DNA from: Perlabentimonas gracilis | Lineage (GTDB): Bacteria > Bacteroidota > Bacteroidia > Bacteroidales > Tenuifilaceae | Reading direction: 5' to 3' | NCBI RefSeq assembly: GCF_011174675.1 | Contig: NZ_JAANIG010000007.1 | Coordinates: 62,001-126,000, forward strand | Length of the DNA: 64,000 bases | Shown: piece after piece, positions 8,424 through 17,046 of the stretch | Layout: the number at the start of each line of letters is the position of its first letter | How positions within the stretch are numbered: position 1 is the first letter of the stretch | Made by a program: the position numbers and the translations under genes | Notes under the pieces: generated by a model | What the model was told of the DNA's origin: nothing | Databases searched by the model: none | Seen by the model: only the letters and a program-made list of their open reading frames with translations

Positions 8424-8960
8424 ATGATCAGAGTTATCCTTATGTATGTTGCTACCTTTGTAGCAATATCATTTAACGCTATGGCACAAAACACTAACGA
8501 GCTGAAAACAGTTAGCGACGTGGAGCTGGAGAAGTTTTTGGGCGTGTGGTACGAGATTGCCCGCTTCCCCCACTCGTTTGAGCGAGATTTAGTGGGAGTA
8601 ACGGCAACCTATTCGCTCAAAAAGAACGGCAACATCCGGGTGCTAAACCAGGGGTACAAAAACACCCTTGATGGGAAGGTAAAAAGTGCTAAAGCCTTTG
8701 CCAAAACCCCTAATCCAAACGAACCGGGAAGACTTAAGGTTTACTTCTTTTGGCCATTTGGCGCCGACTACCTAATTCTCGATCTGGACAAAGATTACCA
8801 ATGGGCGCTTGTGGGTAGCAGCTCGCCCAACTACCTTTGGATACTAAGCCGTTCGCCCCAGATGGATGATGGGCTGTATAAATCCATCGTCGCAAAGGCC
8901 CAATCTCTTGGGTACGATATATCCAAGCTGGAACTTGTACCGCAGAAATTAGAGGAGTAG
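8424..8960 (+). CDS. Lipocalin family protein (Blc-like)
   Basis: A 178-residue protein with signal peptide (cleavage near AMAQ, residue 22) and the lipocalin signature FLGVWYEIARFPHSFE. The later segments YLILDLDKDYQWALVGSS and LWILSRSP are typical of bacterial Blc/apolipoprotein D-type lipocalins, which bind fatty acids or lysophospholipids in the envelope. There is no lipobox Cys, unlike E. coli Blc, so it is probably soluble in the periplasm. It lies 3 bp upstream of the amidohydrolase gene. Confidence 0.88.
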   Translation: MIRVILMYVATFVAISFNAMAQNTNELKTVSDVELEKFLGVWYEIARFPHSFERDLVGVTATYSLKKNGNIRVLNQGYKNTLDGKVKSAKAFAKTPNPNEPGRLKVYFFWPFGADYLILDLDKDYQWALVGSSSPNYLWILSRSPQMDDGLYKSIVAKAQSLGYDISKLELVPQKLEE

Positions 8961-8963
8961 AGC

Positions 8964-10142
8964 ATGCGTCGGGTATCGGCAAACTATATCTACACTAATG
9001 CTGGGGAGCCCATCAGGAATGGTGTTGTAGGAATTGATGATAGCGGCATCATTAAGGAGATTATTGACCACAAGGGCAAGGAGAAGGAGTACGCCCACAC
9101 CGAGTTCCGCAACGGTATTATTGTACCTGGCTTTGTGAACTGCCACTGCCATCTAGAACTATCGCACCTTAGGAACAGGATAAGCAAAAATCTTGGACTG
9201 GCGGGGTTTGTTAACCAAATCCGCCATCACAGGCTAACCGGCGAAACAGTTAACGATGCAGATTTAGCAGACGCAATGAATAGCATCATAAAAAGTGGAA
9301 CGGTTGCCGTTGCTGATATTTGCAATACAACCGACAGCTTTTTGGCTAAGCAAAACGCTAGAATTCACTTTGTCAACCTAATCGAGGTGGTGGGGATTGA
9401 GGGCGATAAGGCACAGTGGATCATAGATAAGGCAAGGGCAACAAAGCTAATTGCAGACGAAACCCTTGGCGCCAACAACCACCTTACACCCCACTCGGTT
9501 TACACCCTTTCGACTCCCCTACTAGAGATGCTTAGCAACGAGATTGCTACCAATGCTATTGTATCAATCCATTTTGCCGAAAGTCCCAACGAGGAGCAAT
9601 TTACGGTGCAAAGAGCAGGAGGATTAACCGAGAACTACGCTAGCTGGGGTTTATCAACCCATGATGCTCCAAAAGAAAATCCGTTAGAGATTGTGAAAAG
9701 GTATCTCCCCCGCCAAGCGAATACCCTGCTTGTACACAATACATACCTTAGGCGGCAACAGGCAAACGAGCTGGCGCAACACTTCCCCAATGCCTACTTA
9801 GTTCTGTGTCCCGCATCAAATATCTATATAGAGAACTCGCTACCCGACATTCCTATGCTTATGAGCAGTGGCGTTCCCATAGCCTTGGGCACCGACAGCT
9901 TGGCATCTTCCCCCTCGCTATCAATACTCGATCAGATGAAGATTATTACCCAAGCGTTCCCAGGCATTCCGTTTACTCAGCTGCTCAACTGGGCTACCAT
10001 TAATGGTGCAAAGGCTATTGGGCAGGATCGTAGGCTGGGCACTATTGAGCTGGGCAAGTCGCCGGGGTTAAACCTAATATCGCCGTTCGATTTTGCAAAC
10101 AATCAACTTCTCCCCCACAGTCGGGTTATAAAACTAGCCTAG
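8964..10142 (+). CDS. Metal-dependent amidohydrolase (nucleoside/purine deaminase-like)
   Basis: A 392-residue TIM-barrel amidohydrolase of the ATZ/TRZ type. Metal ligands are visible: NCHCHLELSH (HxH), the His in SIHFAES, a His in TPHSVYTL and the Asp in LGTDSLASSPSLS. This branch includes S-adenosylhomocysteine, methylthioadenosine and aminofutalosine deaminases. Aminofutalosine deaminase of the futalosine menaquinone pathway is possible, but no other futalosine genes are nearby, so substrate and symbol are left open. The gene starts 3 bp after the lipocalin stop and ends the asnS-rpoN run. Confidence 0.8.
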   Translation: MRRVSANYIYTNAGEPIRNGVVGIDDSGIIKEIIDHKGKEKEYAHTEFRNGIIVPGFVNCHCHLELSHLRNRISKNLGLAGFVNQIRHHRLTGETVNDADLADAMNSIIKSGTVAVADICNTTDSFLAKQNARIHFVNLIEVVGIEGDKAQWIIDKARATKLIADETLGANNHLTPHSVYTLSTPLLEMLSNEIATNAIVSIHFAESPNEEQFTVQRAGGLTENYASWGLSTHDAPKENPLEIVKRYLPRQANTLLVHNTYLRRQQANELAQHFPNAYLVLCPASNIYIENSLPDIPMLMSSGVPIALGTDSLASSPSLSILDQMKIITQAFPGIPFTQLLNWATINGAKAIGQDRRLGTIELGKSPGLNLISPFDFANNQLLPHSRVIKLA

Positions 10143-10223
10143 CCCAGAACCTTACCACATGAATTATGTTGTTAAACTATTGTTAACAACATTGCATTTG
10201 CTTAGGGCAAAATCTTTAATTTT

Positions 10224-10231
10224 TACCTTTG
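10224..10231 (+). promoter_or_regulatory. -7 promoter box for the radical SAM gene
   Basis: TACCTTTG is a perfect TAnnTTTG. An upstream in-frame TTG lies inside this box, which argues against it as a start and supports the ATG at 10253. Confidence 0.6.
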
Positions 10232-10252
10232 TACATATTTTTGAATAACCAT

Positions 10253-11026
10253 ATGGCAACATTTCTTTTTGATGAGATTATTTTTGGCCCGGTGCGTAGT
10301 CGTAGGCTTGGGGTTTCGCTGGGCGTAAACCTACTACCCACCACCACAAAGGTTTGTAGCTTCGACTGTATTTACTGCGAGTGTGGCTGGACGCAGGGCA
10401 ACCAAACCGAAAAATTACCAACCCGAGAGCTTGTTAGAGACAAAATGGTTGAGCGCTTCGAGAGCATGAAGGCCAAGGGCGAAGAGTTGGATGTTATAAC
10501 CTTTGCAGGCAATGGCGAGCCCACGCTACATCCCAACTTCGAGGGGGTTATTGACGACACCATTGAGCTTAGGAACAAGTATTTTCCCAGCGCACGCATT
10601 GCTGTTCTATCGAACTCTACCATGCTGCATAAGCCCAGCATTGTTAAATCGCTCTTGAAAATTGATCAAAATATCCTTAAATTAGACTCAGGTTTCGACG
10701 AGACCATCCAGCTGCTCAATCAGCCTCATAGGCACACCACAGCCGAGGAGGTAATTAAACACCTAGAGCAATTTGATGGTAATTTTATTTTGCAAACCAT
10801 GTTTGTAAGGGGGAGCCACAAGGGTCGGGAGGTAAATAACACCACCGATGCGGAGGTCGACAAGTGGCTATCGGCGGTAAAAAGGCTTATGCCAAAGGAG
10901 ATTATGATTTACACCATTGCGCGCGATACGCCAGCCGATACGCTTAGCAAGGTTCCTATTGATGAGCTAGAGGCAATTGCAAAAAAGGCAAGGGATTTAG
11001 GTATACCAGTACAAGTTTCGGGATAA
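10253..11026 (+). CDS. Radical SAM protein (COG0731-type Fe-S oxidoreductase)
   Basis: A 257-residue radical SAM enzyme. The cluster motif CSFDCIYC (CxxxCxxC) is preceded by FGPVRSRRLGVSLGVNLLP, a hallmark of the COG0731 group related in sequence to wyosine-type tRNA enzymes. TFAGNGEPTLHP supplies the GGE-like SAM-binding strand. The substrate is unknown. The ATG at 10253 is preferred because the -7 box overlaps the upstream alternative. The glycosyltransferase gene begins one base after the stop, indicating one transcript. Confidence 0.85.
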   Translation: MATFLFDEIIFGPVRSRRLGVSLGVNLLPTTTKVCSFDCIYCECGWTQGNQTEKLPTRELVRDKMVERFESMKAKGEELDVITFAGNGEPTLHPNFEGVIDDTIELRNKYFPSARIAVLSNSTMLHKPSIVKSLLKIDQNILKLDSGFDETIQLLNQPHRHTTAEEVIKHLEQFDGNFILQTMFVRGSHKGREVNNTTDAEVDKWLSAVKRLMPKEIMIYTIARDTPADTLSKVPIDELEAIAKKARDLGIPVQVSG

Positions 11027-11027
11027 T

Positions 11028-12071
11028 ATGTTAAAGATTAATGGGAATGAGCGAGTTTTAATAAGCCCCCTGGGATGGGGGCTTGGACACGCCACGCGTT
11101 TAATTCCAATTATTTCCGACCTCACTGAGCGAGGATGCTCCGTTGTGATTGCAGCCGACCTGCCATCCAACGAGTTGCTCCGCGTTCGCTTTCCTGAGCT
11201 GGAGTATATTCACTTCCCTTCGATAAACATCAAGCTTTCGCGTCGTCGCCTTAAAATTGTAAGGCTTTTTCAAATTGCCATTCGTTTCTTCCTGTTGACC
11301 TACAGGGAACACAAGCAGATTAAGAAGCTTGTAAAGGAGTACATGATCGATATTGTGATATCGGATAACCGCTATGGATTGTGGGGTGCTACAGAACAAT
11401 CGGTACTTATTACGCATCAGCTAAAAATACTTTTCCCTGCACCCTTTAAATGGGCAGAGTTCCTTGGTAGGTGGTACGTTAAACGGTATGCCGAGAAGTA
11501 CACCGAGTGCTGGGTTCCTGACAGGCCTCTAGGCTTCCGTTTTTCGGGTGAGCTGTCGAGCCCACGTAGTCTACCCAGCAATATTGAGTATATTGGAATC
11601 CAGTCGAGGTTTTCGGATATTGAAGTGGAAAGGGTAGAATCGGAGTGGGACTTTGTAGGCATTGTATCGGGGCCACCACCCCAACGCGATATTTTTGAGC
11701 AAATACTAATCAGCATAGCCAACAGGCTTAAGCTTAAGGTGCTAATATTTCAGGGATTGCCGCTAGGCCCACGCTTGGCCCGAACCGTTGGCAACGCAAC
11801 CCTTGTGTCGCATCTCCCCGACGACCAAATGGCGCAAGCCATCATCTCGGCAAAGCTGCTAATCTGCCGATCGGGGTACAGTACCATTATGGACTTAGTT
11901 GCACTTAATCGCTCGGCAGTAATTGTACCCACCCCGGGGCAATCAGAGCAGGAGTACTTGGCTAAATACCTGGCAAGGCACAATCTGTTTATTAGCATTC
12001 CTCAAAGCCGACTGTTAAGCCTTACCCTAGCTAATTACAGGCAGTTGGCTAGTGCAAACAAGCCAAAATAG
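11028..12071 (+). CDS. Glycosyltransferase, MurG/UDP-glycosyltransferase-like
   Basis: A 347-residue GT-B-fold protein. The N-terminus VLISPLGWGLGHATRLIPI is the glycine-rich loop of MurG-like enzymes. The C-terminal half has SHLPDDQMAQAIISAKLLIC and RSGYSTIMDLVAL, the nucleotide-sugar binding region, followed by PTPGQSEQEYLA. It is cytoplasmic or membrane-associated. It is too diverged from MurG for that role to be assumed. It is coupled to the radical SAM gene and followed by a sugar transferase, which suggests envelope glycan or glycolipid synthesis. Confidence 0.8.
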   Translation: MLKINGNERVLISPLGWGLGHATRLIPIISDLTERGCSVVIAADLPSNELLRVRFPELEYIHFPSINIKLSRRRLKIVRLFQIAIRFFLLTYREHKQIKKLVKEYMIDIVISDNRYGLWGATEQSVLITHQLKILFPAPFKWAEFLGRWYVKRYAEKYTECWVPDRPLGFRFSGELSSPRSLPSNIEYIGIQSRFSDIEVERVESEWDFVGIVSGPPPQRDIFEQILISIANRLKLKVLIFQGLPLGPRLARTVGNATLVSHLPDDQMAQAIISAKLLICRSGYSTIMDLVALNRSAVIVPTPGQSEQEYLAKYLARHNLFISIPQSRLLSLTLANYRQLASANKPK

Positions 12072-12087
12072 CGGCTAGTTGACAAAC

Positions 12088-12095
12088 TATTTTTG
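12088..12095 (+). promoter_or_regulatory. -7 promoter box for the sugar transferase gene
   Basis: TATTTTTG matches TAnnTTTG and overlaps an in-frame TTG that would otherwise be an upstream start. The ATG is 52 bp downstream. Confidence 0.45.
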
Positions 12096-12146
12096 CTCTT
12101 CCAGTACAAAACGTTTAACTTAGCGTATCTTTTACAAGACAACGAA

Positions 12147-13664
12147 ATGCTCAAACGATTTTTTCTGCTGCTTATTGACCTTATCCTCTTCTTTGCTGGA
12201 TTCTGCTTGAGCATTGCTTTTAAGCCAAACGACCTGGAGTACTACATCGAGGGCTACTCAATCCCGCTAATAATCTTTGTGTTTGCCTGGGGGATCTCCT
12301 CCATTGTAATTGGAAAGTTTGTATTGGCTGGCAAAGACTTTTCGCCTGTATTTAAGCGCATAATAATTAGCAACTTGGTAACGCTGGCCGTTGTTACTAC
12401 CATAATGTTTTTCTTTTACAGCTACTCCTTTTCAAGAATAATTGTGCTGGGCACCATTGGCTTTGCCACTCTGCTTGAGGTTTTTGCCTATGGCATTTGG
12501 TTTCTTATTAAGCAAAGCCATGAGATAAGGGAAATGCCTCTTTCCAATAGGCGAATGCATATAACTCACCCACCAATTGTTCAGATAGAAGATACCGGTG
12601 CTAAGGTTGATTTTGCTCGTAAAAAAGCCATCCGGCGTACCATTGTCGATGAGCTGGGTTTGGATGTTTACGCATACATCAGCCGAGCCATTAATCTAAA
12701 TGTCGAATCGACCCTGATTGTCTCTACTACAACAAGGTTCAATATTGATAATCAACCCGCCCACTTTTTCAACACCATTGTAAACCTTAAGCGTGTAAAC
12801 GATATTCGGTGGATAAATAAGTTTTTCGAGTCGGTTAACGACAAGCTCCCCAAAGGCGGGGTCTACGTTTGCATGGCCGAAACCAAGGACTTGCGTAAGC
12901 GAAGAATTCTAAGGAAGTATCCCCCAGTATTCAACTACATCTACTACACCTTCGATTTCATCATCAAAAGGGTAATGCCCAAGTTTAACCTTACCAAGGG
13001 GATATACTTTTTTCTAACCCGGGGGGAGAATCGTGTGCTATCAAGAGCGGAACTTCTGGGTAGGCTCTACTCCTGCGGATTTGAGGTGCTAAACGAAGAG
13101 TTTATTGGAAACCATCTATACGTAATATGCCGAAAAGTTAAGTCGCCAGCCTACGACATGGAGGCAACCTACGGCCCACTAATTAAGCTCCGCAGGGTAG
13201 GTAAGAGTGGAAAAGAGATTAAGATTTACAAGATGCGAACCATGCACCCCTATGCCGAGTATCTGCAGGAATATGTTTACCAAAAGCACGACCTACAGGA
13301 TGGAGGGAAATTTAAAGACGATTTCAGAATATCAACCGTTGGTAGAATAATGCGAAGGTTATGGATTGATGAGCTTCCCTCGCTTATAAACCTATTTAAA
13401 GGGGATTTAAAAGTTGTGGGGGTACGTCCACTTAGCCGCCACTACTTTAGCCTATACACAAAAGATTTACAGGAGAAAAGGATTAAGTATAGGCCAGGGC
13501 TGGTCCCTCCATTTTACGTGGATAATCCCAAAACCCTCGATGAGATTATGGCTTCGGAGAATAAGTACCTCGATGCCTATGCAAAACACCCATTATGGAC
13601 CGACATCAAGTACCTTTTTGTGGCAGCATATAACATAATTTTCAAACGGTATAGGAGCGGGTAG
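12147..13664 (+). CDS. Polyprenyl-phosphate sugar-1-phosphate transferase family protein
   Basis: A 505-residue membrane protein. About four N-terminal transmembrane helices (roughly residues 5-130) precede a long cytoplasmic middle part. The C-terminal third is a bacterial sugar transferase domain: KIYKMRTMHPYAE, then RIMRRLWIDELPSLINLFKG, then VVGVRPLSRHYF with the DELPxL and GxRP hallmarks. Such enzymes start O-antigen, capsule or exopolysaccharide repeat units by moving a sugar phosphate onto undecaprenyl phosphate. Neighbouring genes do not form a full polysaccharide cluster. The ATG at 12147 begins the first hydrophobic helix. Confidence 0.85.
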   Translation: MLKRFFLLLIDLILFFAGFCLSIAFKPNDLEYYIEGYSIPLIIFVFAWGISSIVIGKFVLAGKDFSPVFKRIIISNLVTLAVVTTIMFFFYSYSFSRIIVLGTIGFATLLEVFAYGIWFLIKQSHEIREMPLSNRRMHITHPPIVQIEDTGAKVDFARKKAIRRTIVDELGLDVYAYISRAINLNVESTLIVSTTTRFNIDNQPAHFFNTIVNLKRVNDIRWINKFFESVNDKLPKGGVYVCMAETKDLRKRRILRKYPPVFNYIYYTFDFIIKRVMPKFNLTKGIYFFLTRGENRVLSRAELLGRLYSCGFEVLNEEFIGNHLYVICRKVKSPAYDMEATYGPLIKLRRVGKSGKEIKIYKMRTMHPYAEYLQEYVYQKHDLQDGGKFKDDFRISTVGRIMRRLWIDELPSLINLFKGDLKVVGVRPLSRHYFSLYTKDLQEKRIKYRPGLVPPFYVDNPKTLDEIMASENKYLDAYAKHPLWTDIKYLFVAAYNIIFKRYRSG

Positions 13665-13692
13665 GGAATGTAAAATGTAAAGTGATAAATGT

Positions 13693-13835
13693 AGAAGTTA
13701 GAAGAGGGAAGACAGAAGACGCCTGCCTCGTGAGACTGCCGCACTTTGGCAGGATAACGAGGGAAGACAGGAGACAGGAGAGGGAAGACAGAAGACAGGT
13801 GACAGAAGAGGGAGGAAGGAAGACAGTGGAAGAAA
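13693..13835 (+). repeat. Purine-rich GAAGACAG-type low-complexity tract with an embedded hairpin
   Basis: The plus strand is almost all A/G and repeats variants of GAAGACAG and GGAGACAG many times. At about 13721-13762 the tract is broken by a pyrimidine-containing palindrome with nested stems CCTCGT/ACGAGG and CTGCC/GGCAG. Open frames run through it on both strands but have low-complexity composition and no recognisable protein. It fills much of the 329-bp gap after the sugar transferase. Confidence 0.8.
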
Positions 13836-13882
13836 AGTGTCAACCCACACCCCAATCATACAACCTATTTGCTGACGTCCCG

Positions 13883-13975
13883 CCTGACCACAGTAGTCGG
13901 GCAGGCAGGCAGGCAATCAACCAACCAATCAATCAATCATTCATTCAACCTGCCTGCTGACGATAGTCAGGCAGG
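13883..13975. repeat. Two GC palindromes around a CAATCAAT microsatellite
   Basis: CCTGAC/GTCGGG (13883-13901) is followed by a GCAGGCAG run, then by CAACCAACCAATCAATCAATC. Then comes CCTGCCTG...CAGGCAGG with inner GAC/GTC (13949-13975). The same CCTGCCTG/CAGGCAGG theme occurs in the tRNA remnant at 1625-1658. Confidence 0.7.
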
Positions 13976-13993
13976 GTCAACCAATCAATCCAA

Positions 13994-14392
13994 ATGATCC
14001 CAAAACATCAATTAGAGCTAACCGTTCGCGATTACGAGTGCGACCTGCAGGGCATAGTGAACAATGCCGTTTACCTCAACTACCTTGAGCATGCTCGCCA
14101 CACTTACTTGCTAGAGCGCAATATCGATTTTGCCAAGCTGCACACCGAAGGTGTTGACCTTGTGGTACACCGTATTGAGATTGATTACAAACAATCGCTA
14201 ACCAGCGGCGACAGGTTTCAAATTACCTCCTCGATGCGCAGGGAAGGACACCTAAGGGTAATATTTGACCAAGAAATTGTGAGGCTACCCGATATGAAAC
14301 CCGTGGTGAAGGCGAAGGTAACAGGTGTAGGTGTTCGTAATGGTCGCCCAATGCGGGTAAGCGATATTGCAGGATTCCAAGAGTTGGATTAG
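13994..14392 (+). CDS. Acyl-CoA thioesterase, 4HBT (YbgC/FadM-like) family
   Basis: A 132-residue hot-dog-fold protein. RDYECDLQGIVNNAVYLNYLEHAR matches the 4-hydroxybenzoyl-CoA thioesterase signature around the catalytic acidic residue (about residues 12-35). IEIDYKQSLTSGDRF follows, as usual. It hydrolyses acyl-CoA thioesters; the substrate is not predictable. Its stop overlaps the stop of the convergent zinc-ribbon gene by three bases, so there is no room for a separate terminator. Confidence 0.88.
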   Translation: MIPKHQLELTVRDYECDLQGIVNNAVYLNYLEHARHTYLLERNIDFAKLHTEGVDLVVHRIEIDYKQSLTSGDRFQITSSMRREGHLRVIFDQEIVRLPDMKPVVKAKVTGVGVRNGRPMRVSDIAGFQELD

Positions 14393-14775
14393 TTTTCCTT
14401 GTCCTTATTGGCAACCAGCAGATAAAGGTTTTTATCCTCTAGAAAAAGATAGCCCTGCTCGTAGCAAAAGTAGTAGGTAAAACCTTTTTGAGTTGTGTAG
14501 GTATGGGTATGGTAAGTAAAGTTAAAGCCATTGGTTAGAAGCGTTTCGCGGGTTACCATCGTTTTCCCCGATTGCTTATTTAGCTCCTCAAGCACTCGCC
14601 TATTCTTCCTAAGAATATTATTGATATTGCGAACCGTATTGGTTGCATCGCTATTCAACTTATTGTTATAGGTATTACGGCACTGATCGGAGCAGAACTT
14701 CTTATCGGAACGACCAATAATCCTGTCGCCGCACTCGGGGCAAACCCTGTAATCCTTATCGTTGCTGGCTGTCAT
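14389..14775 (-). CDS. Zinc-ribbon protein of unknown function
   Basis: A 128-residue protein. The N-terminus carries a CPEC...CSDQC zinc ribbon (about residues 13-31; CPECGDRIIGRSDKKFCSDQ), followed by an Asn/Arg/Lys-rich helix and an aromatic-rich C-terminus (FTYHTHTYTTQKGFTYYFC). I recognise no enzymatic motif. The ribbon may bind nucleic acid or protein. The ATG at 14775 is chosen over an upstream TTG. A -7 box lies about 46 bp upstream. Confidence 0.75.
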   Translation of the reverse strand: MTASNDKDYRVCPECGDRIIGRSDKKFCSDQCRNTYNNKLNSDATNTVRNINNILRKNRRVLEELNKQSGKTMVTRETLLTNGFNFTYHTHTYTTQKGFTYYFCYEQGYLFLEDKNLYLLVANKDKEN

Positions 14776-14820
14776 GGCAAACAAGGTTAATCATTAGCCT
14801 CTACACTAAATGGTTACATA

Positions 14821-14828
14821 CAAATATA
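14821..14828 (-). promoter_or_regulatory. -7 promoter box for the zinc-ribbon gene
   Basis: TATATTTG on the minus strand is a perfect TAnnTTTG, 46 bp upstream of the ATG. Confidence 0.4.
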
Positions 14829-14916
14829 GCAAAAATGTAATTACGCAGAACCAAACAATTTTAAACGGGTTAACCTTAATTATGACGAAAAGCAATATTT
14901 TAAACAAATGTTTACC

Positions 14917-14924
14917 TACTTTTG
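14917..14924 (+). promoter_or_regulatory. -7 promoter box for the nitronate monooxygenase-like gene
   Basis: TACTTTTG is a perfect TAnnTTTG. An in-frame TTG codon falls inside this box, so the ATG at 14952 is the better start and leaves a short leader. Confidence 0.55.
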
Positions 14925-14951
14925 CAGCAATACAATTTACAATATAATTCG

Positions 14952-16043
14952 ATGAGAGAACTTAAAATTGGCGGCATAACCATTCCCGTGCCGATTATTC
15001 AGGGTGGAATGGGTGTAGGAATATCCCTATCGGGTCTTGCAGCGGCGGTAGCCAACGAGGGCGGCGTAGGCGTTATTTCTGCAGCTGGGCTAAGCCTTGT
15101 GCACAGAAATCCGGCACTCGATTTTATTCAGGCAAATATTGAAGGGCTAAAAACAGAAATTAGACTAGCCAAGGAAAAGACCAAAGGAATTATTGGGGTT
15201 AACATCATGGTGGCCATGTCGAACTTTGCCGATTTGGTGAAGACGGCAATATCCGAAAAGGCCGATATCATATTCTCTGGCGCAGGACTACCTCTCGATC
15301 TACCAAAATTTTTGCAAGCCGACAGCATCACCAAGCTGGTACCCATCGTATCGTCGGGTAGAGCAGCAAAGATTATCTGCGAGAAATGGAAATCGCTATA
15401 CAACTACCTCCCCGATGCCATTGTGGTTGAAGGGCCAAAGGCTGGTGGTCACTTAGGATTTAAAGGCAATCAGCTCGACGACCAAAAATTTTCGCTTGAG
15501 GAGCTGGTAACCGACGTTGTGCGCGAGGTGAGTGTTTTTGAGCAAACCTACGGACAAGAGATATCTGTTATAGCTGCCGGAGGAATATACAACGGTCAGG
15601 ATATCTTCAACATTATGCAGCGTGGTGCTCGTGGTGTGCAGCTGGGAACCCGCTTTGTTACCACACAGGAGTGCGATGCATCGGAAAAATTTAAGATGGC
15701 CTACGTTAATGCCACAGCCAGCGATATAGAAATTATTCAAAGCCCTGTTGGGATGCCCGGCCGTGCCGTAAGGAATAGTTTTATTGATAAAGTGCGCGAT
15801 GGGCTTAAGCGCCCAATTAAATGCCCTTTCCAGTGCATTAGAACCTGCGATGTATCGAGCAGCCCCTACTGTATTATAACTGCACTATACAACGCCTACA
15901 AGGGGAACATGAAAAGTGGTTACGCGTTTGCTGGTGCCAATGCATACTTGGCCGATAAAATATCGACAGTTAAAGATGTTTTTAGCGAGCTAAAAACCGA
16001 TTTGCAAGCAGCGGTTAAGGCCTTTGAGGAGAAAATTAAGTAA
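14952..16043 (+). CDS. Nitronate monooxygenase-like FMN-dependent enzyme
   Basis: A 363-residue FMN TIM-barrel protein of the nitronate monooxygenase / FabK-like family. The N-terminal PIIQGGMGVGISLSGLAAAV and GGVGVISAAG form the phosphate- and flavin-binding entry. VEGPKAGGHLGF carries the catalytic-region His. AAGGIYNGQDIFNIMQRGA and GVQLGTRFVTTQE bind the FMN phosphate. The C-terminus has Cys-rich CPFQCIRTCDVSSSPYC (four Cys), less common in the family and possibly a metal site. Roles include detoxifying alkyl nitronates or enoyl reduction; I cannot decide between them. Confidence 0.85.
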   Translation: MRELKIGGITIPVPIIQGGMGVGISLSGLAAAVANEGGVGVISAAGLSLVHRNPALDFIQANIEGLKTEIRLAKEKTKGIIGVNIMVAMSNFADLVKTAISEKADIIFSGAGLPLDLPKFLQADSITKLVPIVSSGRAAKIICEKWKSLYNYLPDAIVVEGPKAGGHLGFKGNQLDDQKFSLEELVTDVVREVSVFEQTYGQEISVIAAGGIYNGQDIFNIMQRGARGVQLGTRFVTTQECDASEKFKMAYVNATASDIEIIQSPVGMPGRAVRNSFIDKVRDGLKRPIKCPFQCIRTCDVSSSPYCIITALYNAYKGNMKSGYAFAGANAYLADKISTVKDVFSELKTDLQAAVKAFEEKIK

Positions 16044-16066
16044 ATGCATACATCTTTTTAAATATC

Positions 16067-16097
16067 CAAAAACCGCCTCTAGGGGCGGTTTTGTTTT
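16067..16097. terminator. Bidirectional terminator between convergent genes
   Basis: AAAAACCGCC, loop TCTAGG, GGCGGTTTTGTTTTT: a 7-bp GC-rich stem with an A-run on one side and a T-run on the other. It serves the flavin enzyme on the plus strand; on the minus strand it overlaps the 3' end of the DUF3784 gene. Confidence 0.8.
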
Positions 16098-16819
16098 TCT
16101 AGGGCACCGGTTAGCTGGTTGTAAACACGGGTAGTTTCATCACTGCTCTTAAAGTTAAGAATAACCTTACGGTTCATATGGTCGGTAATCTGTATAAAAG
16201 GCGGATTTAACGACCGAAGGTAAAGGCGGCTCTCGCCAACCCCATCGAGCTTAAAATGCCCCTTATTTATGCCTCCCAGGCTAAACCCATTAGTCCGCTT
16301 CGTAATCGTAGGTAAGTTATCAGCAAGCTCTACTGCCTGCATCCCTTCATAGTAAAGTTTAACACCATACATCCCCTTTATCTCCATATAGTGAGGATTA
16401 ATGCTCGCCTTGTGGGGCATGATTCCCAGCACAATAATCACTGCAAAAGTTACAGCCATTATACCCGATACAACCCAACGTGCAACCCTGATTCCTGTTA
16501 GCTTTGTGGTTGAGTGATTATGATTATACCGTTGGGCCAAGAGCACCATTATTATAGCCCCACCAAAAATGGTTAGGGGGTATACTGCATTGGCCACCAT
16601 CGACATACCCAACCGCTCGAATAGATACGTGCCAAGTAAAATGGCAACGCCCATAGTTACTAGGGCATTTCGCATTAGGCTCGACAAGCCCTTTATATCG
16701 ACCTGAGCACGCTCCTTGGAGCTCATGGTGTTATATCCGGCAATAAGCATAGGGAAAGCCTTTACCAAAAACCCTAAGGCCACTAGCAAAACGGAAACGA
16801 TAAGAATGTGGGTGTCCAT
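16079..16819 (-). CDS. DUF3784 membrane protein with C-terminal PH-like domain
   Basis: A 246-residue protein. The N-terminal 95 residues hold about three transmembrane helices and the segment AGYNTMSSKERAQVD, characteristic of DUF3784. Another helix lies near 112-130, and the last 110 residues (ITKRTNGFSLGGINKGHFKL, then SRLYLRSLNPPFIQI) resemble a bacterial PH domain. Function unknown. The gene's first ten bases and its leader (16810-16861) are repeated at 17261-17312, so a second copy of its start region lies 451 bp upstream of the real one. Confidence 0.75.
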   Translation of the reverse strand: MDTHILIVSVLLVALGFLVKAFPMLIAGYNTMSSKERAQVDIKGLSSLMRNALVTMGVAILLGTYLFERLGMSMVANAVYPLTIFGGAIIMVLLAQRYNHNHSTTKLTGIRVARWVVSGIMAVTFAVIIVLGIMPHKASINPHYMEIKGMYGVKLYYEGMQAVELADNLPTITKRTNGFSLGGINKGHFKLDGVGESRLYLRSLNPPFIQITDHMNRKVILNFKSSDETTRVYNQLTGALEKQNRP

Positions 16820-16861
16820 TATAAGTAAGATTACTGTTGGTTAATAAGCTATTTGCAAGAT
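16810..16861. repeat. 52-bp direct repeat, copy 1 (gene-proximal)
   Basis: Identical to 17261-17312 at 51 of 52 positions. It spans the first ten bases of the DUF3784 gene and its upstream leader. The two copies flank 399 bp of hairpin-rich DNA. Confidence 0.9.
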
Positions 16862-16907
16862 GCTAAAAAACTGTTTAAATTTTACCTAAAATATTGGTTG
16901 TAAATTA

Positions 16908-16927
16908 CCACGGGCTTCAGCCCGTGG
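16908..16927. repeat. Perfect 20-bp inverted repeat (REP-like hairpin)
   Basis: CCACGGGCT and AGCCCGTGG flank a 2-nt centre. Nearby GGCTTTAGCC is a second small palindrome. Both resemble REP-type intergenic palindromes. Confidence 0.8.
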
Positions 16928-17046
16928 ATGAGAATAAGGCGTTAACTTGGCTTTAGCCAAATAAACTACTCCCTTATTGGGCCTGTTTGCCAGGCAGGCT
17001 AAAGCCCAGAACCCGTTTTTGTGCGTTATGCTACCAATAAAAAAAA

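Noticed and set aside
10229-10252. Upstream TTG start for the radical SAM gene (the same situation applies at 12093, 14922, 24770, 38232, 51986 and 57562)
   Set aside because: In most of these cases the TTG lies within or next to a TAnnTTTG promoter box (57562 lies upstream of one), and an ATG follows at the expected protein start.
13693-13835. Possible CRISPR-like array
   Set aside because: Repeats are short, imperfect, purine-only and without regular unique spacers; no cas genes occur in the window.
13682-13960. Open frames of about 90 codons on both strands in the 13.7-13.96 kb gap
   Set aside because: They exist because the purine tract and microsatellite lack stop codons; the translations are simple-sequence.
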